Assembly (NCBI GenBank): GCA_964017155.1
Contig: OZ024865.1
Location: 41,784,200 to 41,848,199, forward strand
Direction: 5' to 3'
Origin: Oasisia sp. SBJ-2009
Lineage: Eukaryota > Annelida > Polychaeta > Sabellida > Siboglinidae
Length of the DNA: 64,000 bases
The notes under the pieces were generated by a model that was given only the letters and a program-made list of their open reading frames with translations, searched no databases and was not told the origin of the DNA. Positions 26,070 to 38,880 of this stretch are shown here, piece by piece (within the stretch, counting starts at the first letter, position 1; each line of letters starts with the position of its first letter). The position numbers and the translations under genes were made by a program.

Positions 26070-26968
26070 ACTCGAGATCTATACGATTGGATAACGGTAA
26101 TGATTGTGATGACGCACTTTATCTAGTAAACCGACTACGGATATTAAGAACGCTATTCTTGCGATACATATACGAGCATGACATGACCCACTTTGCGATG
26201 GACGAAACCTGTTGATAATAATTACAAAGCCTGACTTATTAGACGAAGAACTCTTCGCTCGCCATGTTAGCTGTCCGAGAATGTCTCTTGCGATACGATG
26301 CGAGCTATAATTGGACAACAGCCCACGCAGTTTTATTAGCATTTCCACAAGAAGTTTTCGTGATTCGCAGTGATTTACAAGTAATGCCTTAATCAAGGCT
26401 CATAAGAATAGATTATCTTTTTATGCAAACGGCCGGATCGACTAGCCATATGTTTGGCTGCGATATGTCACGCCGTCTGTTTTCGTAGTTTTTCCCTGGA
26501 CCAGAATCTCGTCCGTCAGCGCTACTGGGAACTTCTGCGAATGTTCACACGCGAGTTATGTATACCTCCACTCAAAATCCATATCACTACTCCTGGCATT
26601 TGCCAGAGACCTCTCCGCCTGTCTGCTAAACGGGCAAATAACTTACTAAGACGGTTAAACATTCAAGACACGTGGAATTCAGCCAAGCGCGCCATTAGAC
26701 TAATTACAAATTCCCACATTAAGGTCCATTATAATAACTCTATAATTGACACAACTGATGATATACTCCGCAGACATTCTTTCAAAACGATTTGTTTTCT
26801 TATTGGTAAATATTTTTAATTCAAAAACACATTTTTCTAATAAACAATAACGAAGATGGGGTCGACTAATACACATCCACATCTACGTTTGGCATTTCCT
26901 CTAATTCAGCTCCCCACCCAAACCTGACGTTCAGGTGCTTGTATACAATTCATATCGGTGGTCTAAAC

Positions 26969-26969
<1 letters not shown>
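26070..26969. other. unique non-coding stretch
   Basis: Includes a plus-strand open frame of about 121 codons (26454-26819) with no recognisable domain, no visible acceptor and A/T-rich codons. Not called as a gene. Confidence 0.35.
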
Positions 26970-27033
<64 letters not shown>

Positions 27034-27123
27034 TATAATATATAATAATATATATATACATACATATACTATATATATATATATAGTATATTGATATATA
27101 TAATATATATATATATTATATAT

Positions 27124-27192
<69 letters not shown>

Positions 27193-27327
27193 TATATATA
27201 TATATATATATAGTATATTTATATATATAATATATATATATATTATATATATTATAATATATATATATATTATAATATATATGCATATATATATATATAT
27301 TATATATATACTATATATATATATATA

Positions 27328-27384
<57 letters not shown>

Positions 27385-27395
27385 TATGTTAAAAG

Positions 27396-27446
<51 letters not shown>
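26970..27446. repeat. (TA)n array with internal inverted and direct variants
   Basis: About 477 bp of AT with TATTATAATATA, ATACTATATA and ATATGCATAT variants. Similar variant clusters occur twice (about 27021-27130 and 27208-27290), pointing to an internal duplication. Confidence 0.96.
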
Positions 27447-27449
<3 letters not shown>

Positions 27450-27471
27450 AAACACACACACACATACACAC

Positions 27472-27509
<38 letters not shown>

Positions 27510-27549
27510 CCACACACACACCCACACACACACACACACACACACACAT
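27450..27549. repeat. (CA)n microsatellite
   Basis: About 100 bp of CA with ATAC and CCAC interruptions, directly following the AT array. Confidence 0.96.
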
Positions 27550-28405
27550 ACTGTGTATTTTGTCCTCTTATATTACCTCTCTCTAACTGCGCTAGTACTT
27601 CAGGAATACAACGAATTCAAAATAACACATATTTCTAACTACGTTCCTCGCCATTGCGTATGTCGCTCTCATTACTGTATCGACCAGTGTTTTTGTCCTC
27701 TCGCTCTACGCTACAAGGCAGACGGTTCATTGTCTTCTCTGCGGACCCGCCCGATACCTTGGCAGCGTGTCAAAATATACTCAGTCGTCGCTGACGCCCG
27801 CGGCGATGTCATCCCAAGGTGACGATGTATCTTTGCTACTCTTCATCTTGTTTTTGCGCCACTGCTGTCCTCACGGCTGCCTTCAGCAGACATCGACTAA
27901 TGTAGCGCCAGACTGTCGTCTTCAGGGATAGACATCAATTGATTGCATCACTTTTATTTTCTTCTCGCGACACACTATATATCCGCGTAATCAACAGCCT
28001 CTCGCAAGAGACATTTTACGCCTCAACACACGCCGAGATTAACTCGTTCCTCGCGTCATTTTGGCGATATCTGCCCCACGAGGCGGGAGTAAATTTCAAA
28101 CCTGTTTTTGTCAACCTTCCACACGTTGTTGTCGTATGTCGTATGTTGATGGCGACGTTTGTAGCAGAGAAACATGATGTAGGCTGTATGAACGTATTTC
28201 TTAAATTTACACATTTTCCATTGGTCAAATGGTGATTACTAATATTATTATTTGGACGTGGAGTCGCTTTATGATGTCATCGTATCGGTCTGTCGTCGTT
28301 TGTTTTGGAGTCTGGATAATTTCGTACATACCACTTTGCTACACCTCACTCTACCTGACTACCAAATGTGGACGGTTACCTATGCTGAATTCCGAAATTC
28401 ATTGC
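27550..28405. other. unique non-coding stretch
   Basis: No exon supported. Open frames at the right end continue into the pentanucleotide repeat and are artefacts. Confidence 0.4.
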
Positions 28406-28410
28406 AACGC

Positions 28411-29025
28411 GACGCGACGCGACGCGACGCGACGCGACGCGACGCGACGCGACGCGACGCGACGCGACGCGACGCGACGCGACGCGACGCGACGCGACGC
28501 GACGCGACGCGACGCGACGCGACGCGACGCGACGCGACGCGACGCGACGCGACGCGACGCGACGCGACGCGACGCGACGCGACGCGACGCGACGCGACGC
28601 GACGCGACGCGACGCGACGCGACGCGACGCGACGCGACGCGACGCGACGCGACGCGACGCGACGCGACGCGACGCGACGCGACGCGACGCGACGCGACGC
28701 GACGCGACGCGACGCGACGCGACGCGACGCGACGCGACGCGACGCGACGCGACGCGACGCGACGCGACGCGACGCGACGCGACGCGACGCGACGCGACGC
28801 GACGCGACGCGACGCGACGCGACGCGACGCGACGCGACGCGACGCAACGCAACGCAACGCAACGCAACGCAACGCAACGCAACGCAACGCAACGCAACGC
28901 AACGCAACGCAACGCAACGCAACGCAACGCAACGCAACGCAACGCAACGCAACGCAACGCAACGCAACGCAACGCAACGCAACGCAACGCAACGCAACGC
29001 AACGCAACGCAACGCAACGCAACGC
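28411..29025. repeat. pentanucleotide array: 87 GACGC then 36 AACGC units
   Basis: GACGC repeats without visible interruption from 28411 to 28845, then switches abruptly to AACGC until 29025. The unit has no stop codon in any of several frames on both strands, which explains the overlapping Arg/Asp/Ala/Thr and Val/Ala/Ser/Arg open frames. The single G-to-A difference removes the CpG at each unit junction. Confidence 0.98.
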
Positions 29026-29662
29026 AATGTAAGGATGAATAAACATTGAAACGCAAATTTCGAATACAGTTTTGAATACACATTCTTCTTTATATTTACA
29101 AGACATAACTACAGTTCAATCAGTTTCACATTAATATATATATGTTAGGTGCAGCTACTAGAAAAACGAGTTCGTTTATGTTAGAGTTAGTTTCGGGACA
29201 AAACGACTTTGCGAGACAGATGCGCTGAGCTGTGCGCTCTGAGCACAGATGCTGCGTTGTGGTACGTGTGCGTCTCCAATTAGGGAGACTGCACTGACAA
29301 TTGCAGAAGTGATCACCAGGCGCCATCTCGCGAGACCAGCGATACCCAAAGATGGCATTCATAGTCAGCAGAAGTCTTTCTGAATTCACTTCGTAATGAC
29401 TGACGTGGTGACGGGTGCGAATGCACCAAAGCCTGGCGTGACTTTCCAACATCCAGCGTCTTTTGAAGTTGACGTCTGTAATGGACATCAATCAGCCGGA
29501 ATTACAACGATGTTATGGGTACTATCGATGTACCTATTCCCCTTATAGCTACATCCGGTTATAACTACACGTCGTGCAACTGAGAGGAACAGTTAATTAG
29601 ACACCGACCCAGTTAATTAGACACCGACCAAGGGAAGATATACAGTATTTATGAGCTACAAC
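29026..29662. other. unique stretch with a short tandem duplication
   Basis: A unit of about 21 bp, CAGTTAATTAGACACCGACC, occurs twice in tandem near 29588-29630. An open frame on the minus strand (29126-29491) matches nothing recognisable. Confidence 0.4.
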
Positions 29663-30520
29663 TGCAAGATCAGCTATTTTGTTCTATAGATTTCAAGAGG
29701 GCATTCGACAGGGTTTCCTGGCAGGCATCATTTTGGGCAACCACGTGGAAGTACAATATCAGAATCGACTTTATAGATGGTCTATCAAAAACAGCAAAAC
29801 AGTCCACACCATTGACAAGGCAGGCGTCGGAATACACACAATAGACGGAGTCCGACATATATAAATGATTGAATTAATGGATGGATAAATGGATGGATGG
29901 ATGGATGGATGAATGAATGATATATAAATAAATAATAAAAAAATAAATCGATCGGAGGCATACCAGTTACCAACCTTTTTTTTGAACGATACTGATATCT
30001 TGGCGGGTGAAAGACAAGTTATCGCCAAACTAACCAAGTAGAATGCCTTGGTGAGACATCGGCAGCAAGTACCATGGAGAGGAATGCCGAGAAAACCAAT
30101 CTGACGACCAACACCCCAATGGCGTCAAGTAATAAATAAAAACAAAATGGCCAATATCTTGACAGAGTAGTTTCACCATGATTCAAATACCAGTGTCACG
30201 TAAAGTAGGTTGTCACAGACGAGTGTTCCAAACCAGAAAAGCTATCCAGAATTGCGCAGACAACAGTAGCGTTGACGAGACTAAAAGCCATGTGGAAAGA
30301 CAAAAACATGTCACTTAGTCCGCAAATCGGACTGTTGAGCTACTTTTTGATGTCAATATTCCTTCACGCTTGCGAAACATGAATGATTGCTGCAGACGTG
30401 CAAAAAAGAACCCAGGCCACGGAGACGGGACGGTGGTGTGAAGATCCTGCGCAGCTCACACATAAATAAACCATCGCACACTTTGAAGACATCCTGAAGA
30501 AACGGCATCTAAAGTTGTGT
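29663..30520 (+). pseudogene. decayed RTE-like retrotransposon ORF2 (reverse transcriptase region)
   Basis: At 29668 the frame LFCSIDFKRAFDRVSW matches reverse transcriptase motif A (F.D..kAFD.v.w). Near 30085 EKTNLTTNTP resembles a pre-thumb segment. From 30220, CSKPEKLSRIAQTTVALTRL, then AMWKDKNMSLS and FLHACET match the RTE-like sKPE.LSRIAQtTaAltkLk...W.dkn..ls...yaCEtW order. Several frames, stops, deletions and a GGAT repeat (29880-29920) break it. The YxDD catalytic block is absent. Not functional. Confidence 0.7.
29880..29920. repeat. (GGAT)n / (GAAT)n short microsatellite
   Basis: Short tetranucleotide run inserted within the LINE remnant, flanked by ATAAATAAAT-type sequence. Confidence 0.85.
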
Positions 30521-33408
30521 CAAAACTCATCCTAATAATATAATAAAGCTTTATTGCCATTTTCAACATGAATTACATGTTAAATTGGAATGTAGTCTGT
30601 AGTCTATATATACAATAAAATGAGATATGGCAAATAAATATTGTGTTTTATGGCAATATTTGTAACATTTTATATCAATGATCTTTCTAACTGACAATCC
30701 TATTTCTTTTTACCACGTACGGTAATACAAATACAAATACAAATAATTGACGATATTTTCGTCTTCCTAGAAACATAAATTATGTACAATGCACACTGGT
30801 TGTTTGAACGTGGTTCTTTCTCCGTATCAAGTTGCGGTGTATTAAACATGCATGTTATGTCGCTATGCTTATTTACAAATACTCTCGTGAGCTTTGGGCC
30901 AAACAAAACAAAAGATTGTAAACAGCAGTTATAAGGGGCGCAATGAAAAAGGTAGATCAATAGTGTCTCGATCGAGAGAAATCTAATGATCAAAGCTTAG
31001 GTATTGCGTTCAATTCACTCAGCTGTAGGCAGTTGTGGATACAATGCCTCCGACTTAGCGTTATAACAAATGAATCATACTGACATAAGCAAAGTGACCA
31101 AAATAATTACATCTAGGTTCACACGTTTTGTATATTGGACGAAAAACTCGTTTCGACCGAAAATGCCCTTTGAAACACTCGAGCGGGCCAGGGTATCTAC
31201 TTATTCGACCCAAAATTCGCTTCACGTGCGAAGAGGAAAACTGAATGCAAATAAACGTCGCCACTTAAGTCAATATTGTTCCGGTTAATTCGCCGGCTGC
31301 GCTGTGTAATTCAACGTCAACCGTGCCGACGGGTTAACCTGTTCTGTCGGCATTCCTCTGCGCAAGTTTCGATTTCGTTGCCGTCAGCCAATTCCCGTCG
31401 CGAGTCTTTTAATTATAGCACGCACGTCATTAATTATGCACGGCGCTTTTCGCGGCAGCTGAATGCGCACCTCAAACGGATTGGAACACAAAAAGCATGG
31501 CGCGCGTCGAAACTGTCTTCCCAAAGGAAAGGCCCTGAGAGCCAAGAGCAAGCGTTCTGAGGTGATGCGCCAATGAAGAGTAATAAGACAACGAGGAAAA
31601 GAATAACTCGGCGCCGGAAACGAATCGACGCCAGGGAAATCGCTGTCGATTAATAATAAAACAAAACGTTGTAGGCAGATACCGGTACTGTGTATGCGTG
31701 AATTTGTCGTAGGTTTGTTTTGTTGGAATCATTACAAGATCATTGTATTACTTCCCAACTAACTGTTTTTATTCCTTAGAATGTTGTCAAATTGATATGC
31801 GCATAGAAAGGCTGTTTTTAAGCCCATCACGTGATTATTTTCAGTTGAAAGTTGCTTAATTCCACTTTATATTAATAATATATATTTGTAACAATGGGTA
31901 ATATAGCACTCCTAGGATAATTGTTATTGCCATGTTAATTGTATTAGCGTACCTCTTTTTATCGAATGCAAACTATGCATATCATCTTACTCGAGGTACA
32001 TAGAAGCCACATGTAATTCAATTCAAATGGTGCCCCGTGGCACTTTTGTAGCACTTTTTTAATACCACCCAGGCCTTCCGTTCGTGAATGTGGAACATGT
32101 GATAACTGTTCAAGCTTACACATATGTCAACGTTATTTGAATCAATAAAGTGTTCTATAACATGTGTTTCATAATCATAACTTAAATGTCCTTTATAATA
32201 TGTTAGATATATCAAAGCAGTGACTACATGTTGCTGCTTTACAATGTAAGATTAACATATTTTTTCTGTTGAAAATGAAAGATCTTCTTCCAGATTTTTT
32301 GGTAAGGATAATTTCTGAGACGATTGCGTCATTGTATCAACGCTATTATTTCCCATATATCGTGTTATAACTGTGCAAGTGTTATAACTGCACTCACACG
32401 TGTAGTGGGCAGAACACATTTCACACATAACTAAACACGGAATCTGCACGCGTTATTATATCCATCATAACCGTCGGCGAATGCAGCGCCCTTTATCCTC
32501 CATGAAATCTGCTCTGGGAGATTATCCCGACTTCCTTCCCCGTTTTAACGACGTCAGACACCTTCATACTGCCGGGCCACTCGAACGATACTGCCTCATA
32601 GACGCTCATATCGCGTTCGGCGTCGATAGAAGGTGAGCTAAGTCTCTTAATTACGACCGGGCAAATGTTAATCGTCTCCATCTTTGGGCCGTAAATCCTC
32701 CTCAGGCGATAATCCCAATCGAACGGGCGGCACCGCACAAACAGCTTTTGCTGCTCAAGAGAGGAAGATTACATTAAAATAATCCGTCACACAACACTCC
32801 GTTGTCCCCCAACGAGCCAGTCTCCTCTGGTGTCATCGGCGTCAACGCGGAGGTGGCCGCTTCTTAACCCGGAAATAGCCAGCGTAGTAATATGTAACAG
32901 AAATCTTCTGTCTTGGAGGTGGAATAGTTGAACATCGAAGGGCACTGCAGTAAATTCGGCTGGCCTCGAAATCATTGCCAATAAAGCTTATTTTGAAAAC
33001 CATTCTTTTGTTTATATCTCAAATTGTTGCGCGATGGAAACTTTCAAATGCGAACATTGTTATGTCGATTACCCATGCGCCGTGAGGTGGCAGCACTTTT
33101 GCGCCCCTCGCCATGGCCTGGGAAACTTATGTTCTGCGTTTATGACCACCAGGGCGGCCCACCCAGAATGGGGCAGAGACGCTGATTGGCTAGCAGACAG
33201 AAGTTGGAGATAAACATTACATAAAGATACCCTATAAAGATACCATTTTTATCAGATAATACATTATAAAAATTACTGAAAATTAAACTTACATTGAAGC
33301 ATATCACACAACATAAACGTAAATTACGACGTATCACTTTTAGTTTTTCGTCTCAGTTTTAACTTTCTTGTTTTATTTTGGGTATAGATAATTTATATTA
33401 CAGCTTCG

Positions 33409-33409
<1 letters not shown>
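30521..33409. other. unique non-coding stretch
   Basis: A/T-rich sequence. Around 31260-31480 a GC-balanced patch has paired TTAATTAT cores (about 31407 and 31429) and looks regulatory. A minus-strand open segment of about 86 codons (32493-32750) follows an acceptor-like CTCTCTTGAGCAG but has no homology I can recognise. Near 33180 there is a CTGATTGGCT (CCAAT-box-like). None is strong enough to call. Confidence 0.35.

Positions 33410-33468
<59 letters not shown>
33410..33468. repeat. (AT)n microsatellite
   Basis: Pure alternating AT of about 59 bp. Confidence 0.97.
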
Positions 33469-33470
<2 letters not shown>

Positions 33471-36400
33471 TGTAGTTATTATTATTTAAAAACAATCTAT
33501 AAATGGCCAAGCATGAAAACTGGACAATGACATATAATCAACGAAGCATTTTTTAAATGTATTTATGCATGTTTCAGATTATGTTGTCTAAACGAGAACA
33601 TAATATGTGTTTTTGCTATTCGGTAAACAAGATGGATCTTAAAGGACAAACAAAGTTAACTGTTTCGTGGCATACACCTAATAGAGTTAATATAAAGTAA
33701 CAATTTCCACATTTACTCAATTTTTTTACGCCAGCGGTTTACCAGAAAAATATTTTTTAACACCCAGCCATCCAAATACTATGCGCTACCCCATCTTAGA
33801 CGAAGAATGACGTCACGACGGTGAGACCCTCTCCACGTAGATTCCCTGCATGGGGTTTGGCTGTTGTCATGAAATGGCTGCAACTCGGCAACGCGCGTAA
33901 CATGCTGATGACGGTAAATATAAAGTTGTCTATTATTGTTATCGCTGAAATCATCCCATTAACTGATGTCTACTTCAAAGCATTTCTCCTCAAAATGGAC
34001 CGAGCAAAGTGAACTGTACTTGGACTGGAGGGATTCCAAACAGTACTCCCGCAAATCACCAATGTGAATCCATTGCTTCAATACTACCGGTTGTTTCAAC
34101 TATTATTGCAACCGTATGCCGAACACGAAGGCATAATTACTAAAGTTTACCATAGATTTAACCACAGATTTCGATATACGTCTATAAGCAGCTGCTAGAT
34201 GTCACGCCAACTGAACGAACTGTCGAAGACTCGAAGTTGTTGACCCTTAACAACGTCGCAGGAAGCTGACCGGCTTCAGCACAGATATAGAATGCCGCGC
34301 GCGACGTCTAGACCATCGTGGATTTCGTTAGAATTTTAGACTTTAAAGTCACATTCTGAGTAAACCGCTGACGTTAAAAATTGAGTATATGTGGAAATTG
34401 TTACTTTGTATAAACTCTATTAGGTGTATCACGCGAAACAGTAGTCTTTTTTGTCCTTTAACAATGTTGTAACGATAATAAGACTCGGGAATATAACTAA
34501 TTTACAGCAAATCCTAAGACTTGCGGAACATCATCTAACTAAACTAATAGAAAACATAAAAGAAAACATAAATAACTGGCAGCAGCTGAATGAGTGTTTT
34601 CTCACAAAGCCATTATACAGTTTTCACGACGTGCATCTGCGCTGAGTTGACCTTGCTCCGAGAAGAAATTACGTAATAGGAGGGAGTAGAAGGGATTACG
34701 TAATGACGTAGAGTATGGCGCTCGGGGGACCGGGGCAAATCCCCGTGAAGGACCAGACGTAACGAACCCACGTCACACTGGACATGAAGGAACATTTGGG
34801 GAAAGCGAAGCACGTGACAAGGAAGCATAACGAAATCATTGTCTGGGATTGATGTCAGCCAGCACATTCTTGGGGCTTGATAGAGATCATTTTTATCATT
34901 TAACTTAACAACATTGTAAGGCAATGTAACCAGTAGTCGGGGAATAAAAGAAAGCTCGCACCCATTGTGAACTTAGCCGTGACCAGACGCAGTTGTCAAT
35001 TTGCATAACGTTGCACAAGAAAGGAAAAACCTTCAAATATTACACGATCCTGAAAGGAGCATTTCAGAAACTTTCGTCTGCCAAAACGAGGTGACATATT
35101 TGTGAAGATATAAATATTCATATATTGATTCATCTCCCTCGTGTGGCGCTAAAATCACGTGCTTGCAGACCAACCATCACGAAAGTCAATACAGCCGGAG
35201 AGGCTGAGAGCATTAAGGGTAGGGAAATGTCACTGGATCGATGCAGCTAGAGGTTTGGGATTAGGGCTGGAGGAATATGTTGTCACTTAAGGTTGCGAGC
35301 CACCGACAGATTCGGGGATGACAACACAAGAGAATTAGAAGCCGCGATGTTGGGTTCCATATAGTGCCCGAATCCGTTCGTTCGCTCGGAGAACGAGTGC
35401 GTTGATGCGACACGAATTGTACGGGCATTGTTACTGGATAAACGAACACAGTCGCTGCAAGTTTGGGAGTTTTAGCACAAAGAAGACAGCAGCGCGTGCT
35501 GTCTGGCACTGCACCTACTTGCTGTCTGGAAGGAGTAGGTTCGTCTACAGGACTTAGTCGGAGACCCGGATGTCCGTCTTACCGACTGGCAGACGACAAG
35601 ACAGGACGGGGAATTGCGACCGATAGGACGTTGAAGCTCAATATATTAACTGATAGATCCAAGTCTACGGGGCAATATTAACGATTATCATTCGGGCAAG
35701 TGACAGTGAAACCAATTGAGCGAATCGGTGTTATTAAAATAATTGGTTCCTTGGACAAACTAAAGCGACCAGAAATGTCTGTGATTGGCGTCACTTACTT
35801 CCACGCAAGACGTTCACTGTGTTTGATGAATTCACGTCTGGCAAAAATGTATAAAGACATGCTCAACTCTAAACCGAAATAAGTTATATAATGATGATGA
35901 TAATAATAATAGCAATGCTGATGTTGTTGCTGATGATGCTGATGATATAATGATAATGATAATGATCATGATCAACTGTTAAACTTCCATTCGATCCAAG
36001 CCTCATTTCTGACACAAACAGAATAACGGTCATAAAATTAATCGACAAAGTTATAGTAATATTAAGCTGCTTCGCCACGGCAGCTACAAAATATAAACGG
36101 TGGCATAAAAATAAAAATCACCCGACCAAAATTGTTCCATAGATTCTCTGGTGTTTTTCAAAGATATGGTGTTGGAAGTTTTCCTAAACACACATACGCA
36201 TATACACGCACATACCGACGTATGACGTTGGTGAAACGTGTGTATTACGTCATCGAAATAAGCGCAGATTTCGACGATTGTGACAGCAAGTGAGCAGGAA
36301 TCAGAGACGCAGCCAGGTGAGTGTTAAATATTGTTTCTTTTTGTGTTCAATGACATTTTTGTTATTGATATTCATTGTTACTGGCATATATAATATGTGT

Positions 36401-37479
36401 TTGTAATGAGGTTATGGGACGCGGTGGCACAGACATTAGAAAATTGTCAATCGACACATAAATATGTTTCGAAACTTCTTTCAAACTCTGTGACATTTAT
36501 TCACTCTGTGTTGCATTTTTAACAATTCACGACTATTTTATATACCGTTATAGACAATGGTGGATCTACGGAATAATCTACGTGCACTAATTGAAGCGTG
36601 GCTGAATTCTTCCAAGTTACTTCAAAATAGTACTTCACTGTATCTTGAGTTTGTCTAAGTTCTGACTTGTTAGCTTCATTATATGATTCTTTTGTAGCAG
36701 ATAATTCGTCAAAAACAAGTATTCCAATAGTATAATAATTATAATGGTTTTCTGGGGCGAAAGAGGATTTCTGTTGGGAGTGTTTATATCTTACCACGCA
36801 TGTAAAATATACACAGATGAACTTAACTAAATGCATAACCTGAACTTACTAGCAGGTAGGTGAATTAATCCAAAACACCGATGCCATATGACGTCTTCGA
36901 GCAGTGACGATACATCAGTTCGACCAGACTATCACCTCGGCGAAGTTATCCAGTCATTAAAACGAGACCACGTCACACAATCTTAGCACGCACCCGGGAA
37001 TGTAATAGTCGACATTTCTTGCGCGGTCAGATCTATAGCTGGCTTGTCGCATCTCTATAACCAGAACAGATCACAGTATCACTGGCCCTTATCCGAACCA
37101 GACGAATGTTAGAAACATAAATTAAAAAGCCGCTTTTCCGTTTAAGAAACCCCGCCGCGTGGAACCGTCGAAATTTATGCGCGTTGACGTGTGAAAGATG
37201 CCGGCTTTGATCGAAAAACCGAAATAGATTTCACATGTTCGCTCGTTATATCGTTTACTTATGTAAAAACGTTTCAAACTAGAAAGCTGATGAACGGCTT
37301 CGCTTACAACAAGTGAAGGTCACAGGGGCTTGCAGAATTTATGTTGGTTTTTCGACTAGTTAAACAGTTTGATCTGTCGGCTTAGTAAAACAAATTAAAT
37401 AAATGGCTTTACATAGATTAGTATCCTAGCGGTTTCCAGTGTGATCTCTCTTGAATTAAACGTAATTTGTAAACCCATA
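33469..37479. other. unique non-coding stretch
   Basis: No gene recognised. GAT/AAT-rich short repeats lie at about 35891-35970. The patch at 34640-34860 is GC-richer and CpG-rich without an open frame of note. Open frames up to about 105 codons match nothing recognisable. Confidence 0.4.
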
Positions 37480-37645
37480 TCATCATCATGGCTCTATTTC
37501 GCGAATGAAGTTACAGGAAGGGGGAATGTCCTCGTCTGGTGCAGGCTGATGGCTGATGAAGCCTATCCGAGATAGGCAAGTATTTCCACAGCGGCTGCAC
37601 GTCACGATTTGTCCAATGTTTATTTCAGAAGGATCCCGATTTTTT
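37480..37645 (-). pseudogene. LINE ORF2 C-terminal zinc finger and 3' end
   Basis: The minus-strand translation gives VTCSRCGNTCLSRIGFISHQ, matching the C-terminal C..CGr.C.SRIGL.SH knuckle of RTE-like endonuclease/reverse transcriptase proteins. It is followed by a short tail and an ATGATGATG run (plus strand CATCATCAT, 37480-37489), a usual simple-repeat end. Only the last 150 bp of the element survive. Confidence 0.6.
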
Positions 37646-38214
37646 CGCCATATACATAATAGTATACTGCATTGTTCAATATATGTGTAATATACCATCA
37701 ACGTGTTATGCCTGAGGCGACCGTGTTCGTTCCGCTAAACTCTAAATAATAATAATAATAAATATATAGAAAATAGTTAGCATGGCAAAGTGGTGAACAT
37801 TTTAGCAAAACGAATCTAAAATGAGAGAACAGAGGAATCGATTTGAAGTAGTTCCCTTCGATTCATCATTGTCTTTGAGACTGCCGCGTTTTACACATAT
37901 TGTTGTCGTGAGCCGGTTTGAGTGTTTGTCCTAAAATTAGTGTTCTCCGAGGTGCTGACATTACCTGGGTAACTGATGTTTCTGTTTTGGACCGGCCGAG
38001 AACGGGGGCTCCCACGGGGCGGTAGTGGTGTGTACGACTCGTCTTTGTGGGTTTCATTTGTTACTATGAATTTGCACATTTGAATGTGTCATCATGTCAT
38101 TTAATATGCCATGCAATTTAATTACGAGAGATGCATGCATTTAGTTCGACGCTGCACTAATACTAATCATGGTAATAACACTAATGATAATGATTATGAT
38201 GATGATGAATATAA
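37646..38214. other. unique non-coding stretch
   Basis: Contains a short AAT run (about 37746-37761) and otherwise nothing recognisable. Confidence 0.4.
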
Positions 38215-38880
38215 TACTACTAATAATAATAACAATGACAATGACAATGATAATAATTTTAACAATAACATCAAGAACAAGAACAACAATAACAATAACA
38301 CTAACTATAACAATAACTATAATGATAACGATAACGATAACGATAACGATAACGATAACGATAACGATAACGATAACGATAACGATAACGATAACGATAA
38401 CGATAACGATAACGATAACGATAACAAAAACTATATATATAACTATGACTATGACTATGACTATGACTATGACTATGACTATGACTATGACTATGACTAT
38501 GACTATGACTATGACTATGACTATGACTATGACTATGACTATGACTATGACTATGACTATGACTATGACTATGACTATGACTATGACTATGACTATGACT
38601 ATGACTATGACTATGACTATGACTATGACTATGACTATGACTATGACTATGACTATGACTATGACTATGACTATGACTATGACTATGACTATGACTATGA
38701 CTATGACTATGACTATGACTATGACTATGACTATGACTATGACTATGACTATGACTATGACTATGACTATGACTATGACTATGACTATGACTATGACTAT
38801 GACTATGAATATGACTATGACAATAACAATAACAATATCAATAACTATAACAATAAAAATAACTATAACACTAACAACAA
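38215..38880. repeat. (AAY)/(GATAAC)/(CTATGA) repeat complex
   Basis: Irregular AAT/AAC/GAT triplets lead into about 17 GATAAC units (38324-38425). About 63 CTATGA units follow (38442-38821) with one GAATAT variant near 38808, then irregular AAC/AAT triplets return. The hexamers differ by a few substitutions. The Asn/Asp, Thr/Met and Val/Ile open frames are repeat artefacts. Confidence 0.96.

Noticed and set aside
28229..29106. Several overlapping open frames of about 230-270 codons on both strands
   Set aside because: All are readings of the GACGC/AACGC pentanucleotide, open in many frames at once.
32493..32750. Minus-strand segment of about 86 codons after an acceptor-like CTCTCTTGAGCAG
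   Set aside because: No recognisable homology, no poly(A) signal after its stop and no partner exon; the open length is compatible with chance.
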